Notes: a model not told the origin generated them from the sequence alone. Counted from the stretch's first letter, positions 15,086 through 22,078 are shown. The stretch is DNA of 22,078 bases from Alphaproteobacteria bacterium UBA6149 (GCA_002423155.1 DIUV01000033.1:1-22078); one strand, 5' to 3'. A program made the numbers and translations.

Positions 15086-15714
15086 GCTAAACGAGCCTCC
15101 AACGATTCTAGGGCTGCTTTGGTTAGTACCAGCTCTTTATGCTTCAAAATGTCATAAACATTGATGCCCACGATTGGCAACACATCAACATTTTTTAAGT
15201 TACGAGCCGCACGAACAAAAAGTTCATTTGGTTCAGCATCGATAATTAGCGGTTTCACCCAACCTAATACTTTCAACTGACTTGCTAGAGTTGCGGCTTT
15301 CCCGTCATTTACTGTAGCTTCCGTCAATACCAATAAAGAACCCGTAGATTGCTTTACTGACAAAGCAGTTTTCAATGCCAATTTGCGGAATTTTTTGGTT
15401 AAGTCATGAGCATGCGAACGCACTACTGGGCCAAAGATAACCCCACCGCCGCGGAACTGCGTAGAACGCAACGAACCTTGACGAGCACGACCACCACCCT
15501 TTTGTTTAAAAGGTTTTTTGGTGGTTCCACTAACTTCACTTACACCTTTGGTTTTGTGAGTACCAGCGCGTCTTTTGGCGCGTTGCCATTCCACCATACG
15601 ATGTAAAATATCTGCGCGTGACGGCAAACCGAATATAGCAGGGTTTAATTCCTGCTCTCCGCTTGCCAAATTTCCAGATAAACTGGCGTCTAAACTAATA
15701 ATCTTAGCCTTCAC
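15082..15714 (-). CDS. rplD: 50S ribosomal protein L4 (GTG start), first gene of the cluster
   Basis: L4 has a globular surface domain and a loop lining the exit tunnel; in E. coli it represses the S10 operon. The start is GTG 15714 (reading MKAKIISLDA), with GAGG about five bases upstream. The product is 210 residues. The tunnel-loop signature is KKPFKQKGGGRARQGSLRST, followed by FRGGGVIFGPVVRSHAHDL and LKTALSVKQSTGSLLVL. Upstream I find no rplC, rpsJ or tuf, although these normally precede rplD. I see no clear promoter in the 100 bases upstream. Confidence 0.97.
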   Translation of the reverse strand: MKAKIISLDASLSGNLASGEQELNPAIFGLPSRADILHRMVEWQRAKRRAGTHKTKGVSEVSGTTKKPFKQKGGGRARQGSLRSTQFRGGGVIFGPVVRSHAHDLTKKFRKLALKTALSVKQSTGSLLVLTEATVNDGKAATLASQLKVLGWVKPLIIDAEPNELFVRAARNLKNVDVLPIVGINVYDILKHKELVLTKAALESLEARLA

Positions 15715-15923
15715 TTTAACCTCACTTAGCGTGCCTAATGCCGCTATTTTTACCCGCTAGAACTTTTTTGTTGTTTAATGTGCACGATTGCTGACCACTA
15801 AACATATTGTTCTTAGAAAAGAGGAGAGTTTCTATACAGGTTTTTATCACTTGGCAACTGTTTTTTTGTTTTTATAGCAATTTCTAATTTTACTGCATAA
15901 AAAATACTTGAAATTGCTATATA

Positions 15924-16066
15924 GTGAACCTCTAAAAATTCATTCTGGCGAGCAAAATGCGCGGCAATGAAGTGGCGCAAGCGGAGCGTAGCAGCGCTAC
16001 GTGAGCATTGCGACGAAGCTTCATTGCAAGCAAGTTTGCCGATAGAATGTATTTTTAGAGGTTCAC
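15924..16066. repeat. 143-base layered palindromic element
   Basis: Outer arms of 23 bases (15924-15946 and 16044-16066) are reverse complements with one mismatch. They begin gtgaacctctaaaaat and end with its complement. A middle layer pairs gcaatgaag with cttcattgc. The apex is a perfect hairpin, cgtagc-agc-gctacg (15987-16001). All layers share one centre near 15995. The flanks carry no obvious direct repeats. The build suggests a dispersed palindromic repeat, but copy number cannot be seen from one window. Confidence 0.85.
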
Positions 16067-16086
16067 GAAGGTTGCGACCGCAAGCT

Positions 16087-16102
16087 CGCGGCACGTGCCG
16101 CG
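16087..16102. repeat. 16-base perfect palindrome
   Basis: The sequence cgcggcacgtgccgcg is its own reverse complement and is much more GC-rich than the flanking bases. It lies 20 bases beyond the large palindrome and about 30 bases before the candidate hisA -35. It may belong to the same element or be an operator. Confidence 0.6.
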
Positions 16103-16132
16103 TTAAGCCTTGTGGCGCTTGAACATTATAAA

Positions 16133-16161
16133 TTTACATTTCTAAACTGCCTTGATATGAA
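16133..16161 (+). promoter_or_regulatory. Possible hisA promoter
   Basis: TTTACA (16133-16138) and TATGAA (16156-16161) are spaced by exactly 17 bases, about 45 bases before the hisA ATG. Both hexamers are imperfect, so this is a moderate candidate. Confidence 0.4.
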
Positions 16162-16206
16162 GCTACTATATATTACTGAAATAACCAACTCAAAGAACTA
16201 AAAAAA

Positions 16207-16929
16207 ATGATAATTTACCCTGCGATAGACTTAAAAGATGGCAATTGCGTACGTTTGTTACGTGGAGAAATGGACGCCGCCACTATATTTAACAATTCAC
16301 CAGCTGCCCAAGCACAGCAATTTGTTGATGCGGGCTTTTCGTGGCTACATGTGGTCGATTTAAATGGTGCTTTTGCGGGTGAACCAGTCAATAAACAAGC
16401 TGTTATAGATATATTGCAGCAAATTAATATCCCCGTACAATTAGGCGGCGGCATTCGCACGCTTGAGCAAATAGAAAATTGGCTGGATACAGGAATATCC
16501 CGGGTTATTCTCGGCACGATTGCCCTAAGAAATCCTGAATTAGTAAAAACTGCCTGCCGGCAATTCCCCGGAAAGATTGCCGTGGGTATCGACGCTAAGG
16601 TAGGCATGGTAGCCGTAGAAGGCTGGGCAGAGACTTCTGATGTTACCGCCCTCACCCTTGCCCAGAAATTTGCAGATAGCGGCGTCTGTGCGCTTATTTA
16701 CACGGATATTGCCCGTGATGGCGCCATGCAAGGCCCTAACATTGACGAAACCGCACAATTAGCGGCGAAGATTGATATTCCCGTGATTTTATCAGGAGGA
16801 ATTTCTGCGCTGGTTGATTTACAGAACATCAAAAATCGCGGCGATTCAGGCATAGAAGGAATTATTATCGGTAGTGCGCTTTATAAAGGCACGATTAAAC
16901 CGCAAGATGCGCTGGATTTATTTGCTTAG
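16207..16929 (+). CDS. hisA: Phosphoribosylformimino-AICAR-phosphate isomerase HisA
   Basis: HisA carries out the Amadori rearrangement of ProFAR to PRFAR in histidine biosynthesis. The 240-residue (beta/alpha)8 barrel shows MIIYPAIDLKDGNCVRL with Asp8, VDLNGAFAGEP, the first phosphate-binding strand QLGGGIRT (79-85), GIDAK with Asp129, YTDIARDGAMQGPN, and the second phosphate site LSGGIS and IIIGSALYKG. Asp8 and Asp129 correspond to the catalytic pair in Thermotoga HisA. No other his gene is adjacent; hisF, hisH and hisB often are. The stop overlaps the convergent Trm112-family gene. Confidence 0.97.
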   Translation: MIIYPAIDLKDGNCVRLLRGEMDAATIFNNSPAAQAQQFVDAGFSWLHVVDLNGAFAGEPVNKQAVIDILQQINIPVQLGGGIRTLEQIENWLDTGISRVILGTIALRNPELVKTACRQFPGKIAVGIDAKVGMVAVEGWAETSDVTALTLAQKFADSGVCALIYTDIARDGAMQGPNIDETAQLAAKIDIPVILSGGISALVDLQNIKNRGDSGIEGIIIGSALYKGTIKPQDALDLFA

Positions 16930-17108
16930 TCTAGTTTACGCGCTTCTTCTATCAGCATAATAGGAATACCATCGCGGATGGGATAGGCTAATTGTGCTTT
17001 CTCACTGATTAATTCCTGCGCTTGTTCGTCATAGCGCAATGCGCCGTGTGTTAGAGGACAGACCAAAATTTCTAGCAATTGAGCGTCCAATTGAGGAAGA
17101 TTATTCAT
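16926..17108 (-). CDS. Trm112/YcaR-family small protein
   Basis: This 60-residue protein has the family pattern LEILVCPLTHGALRYDEQAQ, ELISEKAQLAYPIRDGIPIM and LIEEARKLD. Eukaryotic and archaeal Trm112 activate methyltransferases that act on tRNA, rRNA and release factors; bacterial homologues are less well characterised. Only one cysteine is present, so the zinc site of some relatives is missing. It lies 19 bases after an unassigned gene and overlaps the end of hisA by four bases. Confidence 0.92.
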   Translation of the reverse strand: MNNLPQLDAQLLEILVCPLTHGALRYDEQAQELISEKAQLAYPIRDGIPIMLIEEARKLD

Positions 17109-17127
17109 TTATTTTCCTTAAAATTTA

Positions 17128-17481
17128 TTATTCATCCCAAAAAGCAGGCTTGGAAAAATTTAAAGCTGGGCGCACTACCGGGCGCGGCACTTCGACCATG
17201 TTATAAGTTATTGCCATTTCCGCGCGAACTTCGGGAGTGGGATCGCCGCGACCAGCAGTGAGAACTTCCCCAAAATCGCTAGGTAAAAAATGCTCTTTGC
17301 CCTGCAAAGCTTCTTTCAGCTTTTGCAGGTTCCGCAAGGTTAGTTTGAGATAGGAAAAAATTTTGTCGCCGAATACGTTTTTACCTGTGAGGTAAATCAC
17401 CACGTCTTCATCCAACAGCTCCTCATCCCATTCAACGGGAGTGCTGTTTTTACTAAAAGCTTGTGGAGTCCATTCAGTCAT
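17128..17481 (-). CDS. Conserved-looking protein of unknown function (117 residues)
   Basis: I do not recognise a named domain. The protein is acidic at about residues 15-28 (VEWDEELLDEDVVIYLTG), followed by a likely amphipathic helical stretch, FSYLKLTLRNLQKLKEALQG, and a segment KEHFLPSDFGEVLTAGRGDP that looks conserved. No signal peptide or membrane segment is visible. It has a plausible promoter upstream and forms an operon with the Trm112-family gene 19 bases downstream. Its coding character (acidic, non-repetitive, consistent codon use) supports a real gene. Confidence 0.8.
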   Translation of the reverse strand: MTEWTPQAFSKNSTPVEWDEELLDEDVVIYLTGKNVFGDKIFSYLKLTLRNLQKLKEALQGKEHFLPSDFGEVLTAGRGDPTPEVRAEMAITYNMVEVPRPVVRPALNFSKPAFWDE

Positions 17482-17539
17482 AATGGCGCATCGTTAGAGG
17501 TTTCTACTTAGCAGTTACACGCACTGCCTTTAACCTCTT

Positions 17540-17569
17540 ATTATAGGATAAAATATAAGAAAAAGTAAA
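17540..17569 (-). promoter_or_regulatory. Promoter of the unassigned gene and Trm112 operon
   Basis: On the minus strand TTTACT (17569-17564) and a perfect TATAAT (17545-17540) are spaced 18 bases apart, about 60 bases before the ATG at 17481. Just downstream an inverted repeat (gaggtt 17497-17502 / aacctc 17532-17537, with inner gcagt / actgc) spans the start region and could be an operator or a 5' UTR hairpin. Confidence 0.6.
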
Positions 17570-17665
17570 AAGAAAAAATAAATTTGTCGAAAATGCGATT
17601 AAATTATCAAGAATGTGGGTAGTTGCTTGCATAAAATCGCTCCAACGTTAAATGAAAATTATTTT

Positions 17666-17944
17666 TTAAACACCTAATTGAGATGAAGAACTAATAGTAT
17701 TTGGTGCAGCCAACGGAACCAAGTCATTTGATAAACTATAATTATTTGAAGCTCTGGCGGAAGCTAGATTAAATTCAAGCCCTGCTTGAGCAAGCCTATC
17801 CTTATGACCTTCAAGAGAAGAAATTTCTTTATTAACAAAACCCAAGCAAACTATAGATGCACCAGGAACAAACGAACATGTGTTCGTTGGCGTGTCCTGT
17901 CTTTTATTATGTCCTGCTAATATTTTTTCGTAATGCTCATTCAT
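17666..17944 (-). CDS. Hypothetical protein (92 residues), unassigned
   Basis: An open frame has a good ribosome binding site (AGGA five bases before ATG 17944). The product starts MNEHYEKILAGHNKRQDTPT and ends in a Ser-rich NTISSSSQLGV tail. It has two cysteines and no clear domain, signal or membrane segment. It lies alone between AT-rich gene-poor stretches. It may be a lineage-specific gene or a chance frame; the Shine-Dalgarno signal is the main support. Confidence 0.45.
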   Translation of the reverse strand: MNEHYEKILAGHNKRQDTPTNTCSFVPGASIVCLGFVNKEISSLEGHKDRLAQAGLEFNLASARASNNYSLSNDLVPLAAPNTISSSSQLGV

Positions 17945-18375
17945 ATCCTAGATCTCCCACATAAATCTTATGCACTTCTTATAATTTGATAGTAGCTAAA
18001 ACCACTAGCTATAAGCAAGCACCTACATGGCATTGTCTGCAACTCTTCATCGAACTGTAACACGACTGTAATATTTGCACGAAATTGGACGATTTTGCGC
18101 AGATTTATGATGGAGAGAATATGGTAATTTTTGTAAAACAAACTACAACACAAACCACAAAAAAAGCAATCAACTCATTAAATAATAATTACTTTATATA
18201 CAACACTCACTATTGTCATACCGCTGTAGAGCGGTATCCATGTCTATCCGCTAGTTCCAAGCCAATTGTTTGGCATGGATACCGCCCTGCGGCGGTATGA
18301 CAACGAACAATCCATCATTAAATAATAATTCAATACATTCAATTGCGGCTATCAACAACCCAACCAACATAAAAA
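17945..18375. other. AT-rich gene-free region with a palindromic insertion
   Basis: These 431 bases hold no convincing gene. The frame open on the plus strand at 18085-18300 runs through the palindrome and is probably spurious. The notable content is the three-hairpin element at about 18191-18314, flanked by 16-base direct repeats. The element may also act as a terminator for the minus-strand transporter, whose stop is at 18376. Confidence 0.75.
18175..18330. mobile_element. Small palindromic element with 16-base flanking direct repeats
   Basis: The exact 16-mer tcattaaataataatt occurs at 18175-18190 and 18315-18330. Between them lies an inverted repeat (18213-18242 / 18274-18303, 27 of 30 positions complementary). 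Each arm is itself a perfect hairpin with a 4-base loop: ataccgct-gtag-agcggtat (18218-18237) and ataccgcc-ctgc-ggcggtat (18279-18298). A third hairpin, gccaa-ttgt-ttggc, lies in the centre (18261-18274). This is like REP/BIME or MITE-type elements; the direct repeats look like a target-site duplication. Confidence 0.75.
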
Positions 18376-20340
18376 TCAACTCACCACCATCGGCAAAATA
18401 ATAAAATTTCTGCCTTTAACATGCAAACGGCGTTGCAAAATATAGGCGGTTTGATTGTGTAACAGCTGGTTCAAGATATCGTCATTTTCAAACACTAACT
18501 TGGTACCAAAAAAGATGGTATTAGGGAAATCGGCGATTACTTTGTCCGCAAGTTCGGTCAACTGTTCTACCACGTCGGTACCATAAGCGAGGTAAGAACT
18601 GGCAGGCATATTGTGACGATGGCAATAATTTTCAAAGCGTTTCAGCATTTTTTTGCTATCTCGGCGCATTCTTCGCCAAGCGGTTTCTTCGTTAAAGGTG
18701 CCAGAATCTACTTCACCAATACTTATGAATACAAAATTATGAAAAACTTTGGGAAACATGCGCAATACCCATAGCAAAGTATGCATTCCACTACTAGCAT
18801 CTCCCACCACTAAAACAGCGGTAGATTTACTATAATCAACTTTAGGGGCATTTTCACATTTGGGGCAATTATCATCTTCATCTGTGAGCAACAAACTATT
18901 TTCAATAGATTTTTCCACATGCAGATAATGCCGGTGAATTGACCAGCCCAACCAAATAATTAATGAGGTTATAAATATGGTTAGCCAACCGCCTGAGGAG
19001 AATTTTTCTACCACGGTTACGACCAAAATAACCGCACAAACTAATAATCCCGTAGCGGAAACTAGTAGGTTACGCACCCATTTACCCTTGCGGCTACGTA
19101 TCCAATGTACGCTTAGTCCCAATAATGACAGAGTAAAAGTTAAGAATACGTTGATACTATAAAGCACCACCAGAACTCGTACATCGCCCCCGGTAATAAT
19201 CAAGGAACCCACCGCCAAGATGCCCATAATAACAATGCCGTTTTTTACGACTAAGCGACTAGACAACGCGCTGAAAAAATGCGGCATCCATTTATCGGTT
19301 GCCATATTTGCCAAAACCGCAGGCCCTCCCAAGAACCCAGTATTTGCTGCCACAAATAACAAACCGGCTTCCAATGCCAAAACTACAGGCAATACATACC
19401 CCCCTAAGGAAACATCGCCAATTTGCCAACCAGACATTATTTTACTAAAAACACTGGCGTTTAAAGTCTGCCCCTCAACATGCTGAACTCCCCAAAGCAA
19501 ATAAAGCAAAGTTATGCCCCCGGCCACAAATGCCAAGGACAATGCCATGAATAACATGGTATATTTAGCAGTTTTCACCTTGGGCTCCGCCAAAGTATGC
19601 ACATTATTAGAAACCGCTTCCAGACCTGTATAAGTTCCGCCGCCTAATGAAAAAGCTTTAAGCGCTAATGCCGCAACCACCGCGCCGCCAGAAACTATGC
19701 TAAAATTTTGCGTTTCAGCAATAGCATCAGGAATTAACAAGCTAAGACCGCTACTATGACTGGAAATACCATATATAATTAAGAATATATGGGTAATCAC
19801 AAAGCCTAAGAATATAGGCATTAACAAACGGATAGATTCTTTCATTCCGCGCAGATTTAATACGACCAGCACCCCGACCAAAACAAAATCCACCCATATT
19901 TTAAATGGTTGAAAATTAGGCGGAATAAGGCTGAACATCGCGTCCACCCCACTGGCTACAGAAATGGCGATGGTCAAGACGTAATCCACCACCAATGCCG
20001 AGCCAGAAACTAAGCCCGCTTTAGGACCTAAAAGCTCAGTAGCCACCCGGTAGCCACCACCGCCACCTGGAAATAATTCAATAACTTGTGTATAAGCAAC
20101 CGAGATAATCCCTACGGTCAAGGCCGTGGCAATTGCTAAAAATACTGCTAATTGAGTATGTTGCCCCAAAGCCAAAAACGCCTCTTGAGGACCATAACAA
20201 GAAGAGGAAAGACCATCCGCTCCCAATCCTACCCACGCATAAAATGCAACTAAAGAAACATGTTTGCGAATATTTTTGTCCAGCAAGTCCCGTGGGGCGC
20301 CGAACATAAAGTTACGAATTTTTTTTAAATTTACTAACAT
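18376..20340 (-). CDS. KimA-like APC-superfamily transporter (possible K+ uptake)
   Basis: A 654-residue membrane protein. About twelve hydrophobic segments lie at roughly residues 30-500, starting with HVSLVAFYAWVGLGADGLSS and the SCYGPQEAF motif. The glycine-rich ELFPGGGGGYRVATELLGPK and GGGTYTGLEAVSNN follow, as in amino-acid-permease/KUP-related families. The soluble C-terminal part (about 515-654) starts after a CPKC pair and contains TAVLVVGDASSGMHTLLWVL. KimA-type proteins of Bacillus are proton-coupled K+ importers with a cytosolic tail. This resemblance is by layout only; the substrate is not proven, and an amino acid is possible. It lies 158 bases after sdhB, separated by repeats. 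Confidence 0.75.
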   Translation of the reverse strand: MLVNLKKIRNFMFGAPRDLLDKNIRKHVSLVAFYAWVGLGADGLSSSCYGPQEAFLALGQHTQLAVFLAIATALTVGIISVAYTQVIELFPGGGGGYRVATELLGPKAGLVSGSALVVDYVLTIAISVASGVDAMFSLIPPNFQPFKIWVDFVLVGVLVVLNLRGMKESIRLLMPIFLGFVITHIFLIIYGISSHSSGLSLLIPDAIAETQNFSIVSGGAVVAALALKAFSLGGGTYTGLEAVSNNVHTLAEPKVKTAKYTMLFMALSLAFVAGGITLLYLLWGVQHVEGQTLNASVFSKIMSGWQIGDVSLGGYVLPVVLALEAGLLFVAANTGFLGGPAVLANMATDKWMPHFFSALSSRLVVKNGIVIMGILAVGSLIITGGDVRVLVVLYSINVFLTFTLSLLGLSVHWIRSRKGKWVRNLLVSATGLLVCAVILVVTVVEKFSSGGWLTIFITSLIIWLGWSIHRHYLHVEKSIENSLLLTDEDDNCPKCENAPKVDYSKSTAVLVVGDASSGMHTLLWVLRMFPKVFHNFVFISIGEVDSGTFNEETAWRRMRRDSKKMLKRFENYCHRHNMPASSYLAYGTDVVEQLTELADKVIADFPNTIFFGTKLVFENDDILNQLLHNQTAYILQRRLHVKGRNFIILPMVVS

Positions 20341-20356
20341 AATTTTTTCTTTTGTT

Positions 20357-20488
20357 CTTCCCCCTCTCCCTCTGGGAGAGGGTCGGGGTGAGGGAAGTAT
20401 CCCCAGATTAGTAACTACCAGTTTGCGACAACTTCCCTACCCCGCCCATCTCCCCCATTCTTCCTAAAAAGAAGAGGGAAATGGGGAA
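20357..20488. repeat. Inverted pair of C/G-rich hairpin repeats between sdhB and the transporter
   Basis: The left copy (20357-20397) includes the perfect hairpin ccctctccc-tct-gggagaggg (20362-20382) followed by tcggggtgaggg. The right copy (20431-20488) reads acttccctaccccgcccatc and then a looser hairpin ending aatggggaag. The reverse complement of the left copy resembles the right copy at both ends. The pair lies just downstream of the sdhB stop and may help end its transcript. Similar ccctctccc/gggagaggg hairpins are common dispersed repeats in proteobacteria. Confidence 0.75.
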
Positions 20489-20498
20489 GTAAGAAAAA

Positions 20499-21296
20499 CT
20501 ACATTTTCCGCTCAACCATCAATTTCTTAATTTCAGAAATTGCTTTAGCAGGATTCAAGCCTTTTGGACAAGATTTTGCGCAATTCATAATCGTATGACA
20601 GCGATAGAGCTTGAAAGGATCTTCCAAATCATCCAAACGGTCACCGGTCATTTCATCACGACTATCAATAATCCAACGATATGCTTGCAGCAAAATAGAT
20701 GGTCCGAGATAGCGATCTTGGTTCCACCAATAGCTAGGACAGCTGGTGGAGCAACAAGCGCAAAGAATGCACTCATATAAACCATCCAACTTGGCGCGAT
20801 CTTCGGGAGATTGTAAACGCTCACGCGAAGGCGCGGTGCTTTTAGTCTTCATCCATGGTTCAATTGACTGATATTGCGCATAAAAATGCGTTAGATCAGG
20901 GATTAAATCCTTGATAACTTTCATGTGCGGCAACGGATAAATATTCACCTCCCCGTCCACTTCGTCAATCGGCTTAGTACAAGCCAAAGTGTTGGTTCCA
21001 TCAATATTCATGGCGCAAGAACCACAAATTCCTTCCCGACAAGAGCGGCGGAAAGTCAAAGTTGCGTCCATTTCGTCTTTAATCTTAATAATTGCGTCCA
21101 AAACCATGGGACCGCATTTATCTAAATCAATCTCATAACGGTCAATGCGTGGGTTTTTTGGCACCCCCGTTGCGTCCACATCATCAGGATTCCAACGATA
21201 AACATTGAATATTTTTATGCGTGATGCACCTTCAGGAGCCGAAAAATTATTCCCCCCAGTTATTTTGGAATTAGCAGGTAAACTAAATTCAGCCAT
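20499..21296 (-). CDS. sdhB: Succinate dehydrogenase iron-sulfur subunit
   Basis: SdhB carries electrons from the flavin of SdhA to the membrane quinone site in complex II. The 265-residue product has the [2Fe-2S] ligands Cys86, Cys91, Cys94 and Cys106 (CREGICGSC...AC), the [4Fe-4S] motif CILCACCSTSCP (Cys176, 179, 182, 186) and the [3Fe-4S] motif CHTIMNCAKSCPKGLNP. A conserved PSYWWNQDRYLGP follows the second motif. It begins 14 bases after sdhA, so the two are one operon. Confidence 0.98.
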   Translation of the reverse strand: MAEFSLPANSKITGGNNFSAPEGASRIKIFNVYRWNPDDVDATGVPKNPRIDRYEIDLDKCGPMVLDAIIKIKDEMDATLTFRRSCREGICGSCAMNIDGTNTLACTKPIDEVDGEVNIYPLPHMKVIKDLIPDLTHFYAQYQSIEPWMKTKSTAPSRERLQSPEDRAKLDGLYECILCACCSTSCPSYWWNQDRYLGPSILLQAYRWIIDSRDEMTGDRLDDLEDPFKLYRCHTIMNCAKSCPKGLNPAKAISEIKKLMVERKM

Positions 21297-21310
21297 AATC
21301 TAATACTCCA

Positions 21311-22078
21311 CTAATAAACGCGTTTTTTGGGCGGAACCACCTGAACATCATTGCTCAGAGTGTACATGTGTACGGGGCGATAATCCAAAGAAACCTGCCC
21401 ATTACCATCAATCCACGCCACTGTATGCTTCATCCATTCTTCATCATGACGATCGGGGAAATCCTCGCGTGCATGGGCGCCGCGACTTTCTTTGCGGTTA
21501 GCTGCGCCCACCATGGTGATTACAGCTTGCCCCAAGAGATTATCCAGCTCCAAAGCTTCCACCAAGTCACTATTCCAAATCATGCCACGATCGGTAAGTT
21601 TGATGTCTTTATAAGAACCCCAAACTTTCGCAATCAAATCACAACCTTCATCCAAAGTTTCTGCAGTACGGAATACGGCAGCGTGATTTTGCATCACTCT
21701 TTGCATGTTTTTGCGAATTTCCGCCGTCGGCATCGAGCCATTTGCATGACGGATGCCATCTAAACGGCTTAAAATCCGCTCAGTTACATGGGCAGGCAAA
21801 GTTTTATGCGGCGCACCCGGAGTTACGGTTTCTTTCGCGCGCAATGCCGCAGCTCGTCCGAATACTACTAAATCTAACAAAGAGTTAGAACCCAAACGAT
21901 TCGCCCCATGCACGGAAACGCAAGCCGCCTCGCCAATTGCCATCAAACCCGGAACTACTGCATCAGGATTACCATCATAAGGAGTTACTACTTCACCATG
22001 ATAATTAGTAGGAATACCACCCATATTATAATGTACGGTTGGCAACACAGGAATTGGCTGTTTAGTTACATCCACCCC
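21311..22078 (-). CDS. sdhA: Succinate dehydrogenase flavoprotein subunit, C-terminal part (5' end beyond the window)
   Basis: This 255-residue part oxidises succinate to fumarate with the N-terminal FAD domain that is outside the window. The first residues are GVDVTKQPIPVLPTVHYNMG, with the active-site His in VHYNMGG (E. coli His354) and the active-site Arg in HGANRLGSNSLLDLVVFGRA (E. coli Arg399). The helical C-terminal domain has ESRGAHAREDFPDRHDEEWM and the end YTLSNDVQVVPPKKRVY. An in-frame methionine codon is not the true start. Confidence 0.98.
   Translation of the reverse strand, partial: GVDVTKQPIPVLPTVHYNMGGIPTNYHGEVVTPYDGNPDAVVPGLMAIGEAACVSVHGANRLGSNSLLDLVVFGRAAALRAKETVTPGAPHKTLPAHVTERILSRLDGIRHANGSMPTAEIRKNMQRVMQNHAAVFRTAETLDEGCDLIAKVWGSYKDIKLTDRGMIWNSDLVEALELDNLLGQAVITMVGAANRKESRGAHAREDFPDRHDEEWMKHTVAWIDGNGQVSLDYRPVHMYTLSNDVQVVPPKKRVY

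Larger units (their letters stand above)
15715..16206. other. Gene-free region between rplD and hisA, dense in inverted repeats
   Basis: This 492-base stretch between two divergent genes holds no convincing coding region. It contains a 12-bp inverted repeat (15873-15884 / 15910-15921), a 143-base palindromic element (15924-16066), a 16-base perfect palindrome (16087-16102) and a possible hisA promoter (16133-16161). The frame open on the minus strand at 15813-16094 runs through the palindrome and looks spurious. Confidence 0.8.

Noticed and set aside
15715..15812. A remnant of rplC upstream of rplD
   Set aside because: I could not see any L3-like residues when reading this stretch on the minus strand.
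15813..16094. Minus-strand open frame of 93 codons between rplD and hisA
   Set aside because: It runs through the 143-base palindrome; the translation is shaped by the repeat, with no domain or good ribosome binding site.
18085..18300. Plus-strand open frame of 71 codons
   Set aside because: Its second half is the translated hairpin element, and no ribosome binding site or family match is visible.
18175..18330. CRISPR array
   Set aside because: There are only two direct repeats with a palindromic insert between them, with no regular spacing and no cas genes.

Overview
The window looks like chromosome from a fairly low-GC alphaproteobacterium. The evidence is the gene order secY-adk-rpsM-rpsK-rpoA-rplQ, a PhaR-type polyhydroxyalkanoate regulator, an sdhA-sdhB pair of alphaproteobacterial character and a zinc-type adenylate kinase. 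This taxonomic call is an inference from gene content and protein character. I cannot name a genus.

Layout. Positions 1-1060 hold a divergent pair: a truncated Lys/Ala/Pro-tailed protein on the minus strand and phaR on the plus strand, sharing a 140-base control region with TGC/GCA-type inverted repeats. Positions 1053-2400 are accessory DNA. They hold a solitary HigA-like XRE protein and an AT-rich gene for an apparent Mrr-like (PD-(D/E)XK) nuclease with an unusual N-terminal domain. A two-way terminator at 2441-2473 closes this module against the ribosomal cluster.

Positions 2501-15714 (all minus strand) carry 25 genes of the fused S10-spc-alpha ribosomal protein superoperon: rplD, rplW, rplB, rpsS, rplV, rpsC, rplP, rpmC, rpsQ, rplN, rplX, rplE, rpsN, rpsH, rplF, rplR, rpsE, rpmD, rplO, secY, adk, rpsM, rpsK, rpoA, rplQ. 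The cluster begins abruptly at rplD. The usual upstream genes rplC, rpsJ and tuf are not there. A terminator after adk and a near-consensus sigma-70-type promoter before rpsM separate the alpha segment from the rest. Three perfect hairpins stand in a row between rpmD and rplO.

Positions 15715-16206 are a gene-free stretch with a 143-base multi-layer palindrome and other inverted repeats. Then come hisA (plus), a Trm112-family gene whose end overlaps hisA's end, an unassigned 117-residue protein in the same operon, and an unassigned 92-residue frame. Positions 17945-18375 contain a palindromic element with three 4-base-loop hairpins, flanked by exact 16-base direct repeats, which looks like a small inserted element. 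Next comes a KimA-like APC-superfamily transporter, a second inverted-repeat block of C/G-rich hairpins, sdhB, and the C-terminal two-fifths or so of sdhA running off the end.

The most interesting parts are the nuclease module (1053-2396), the inserted palindromic element with its direct repeats (18175-18330), the large palindrome sitting where rplC would be expected (15924-16066), and the hairpin triplet inside the ribosomal operon (7783-7838).
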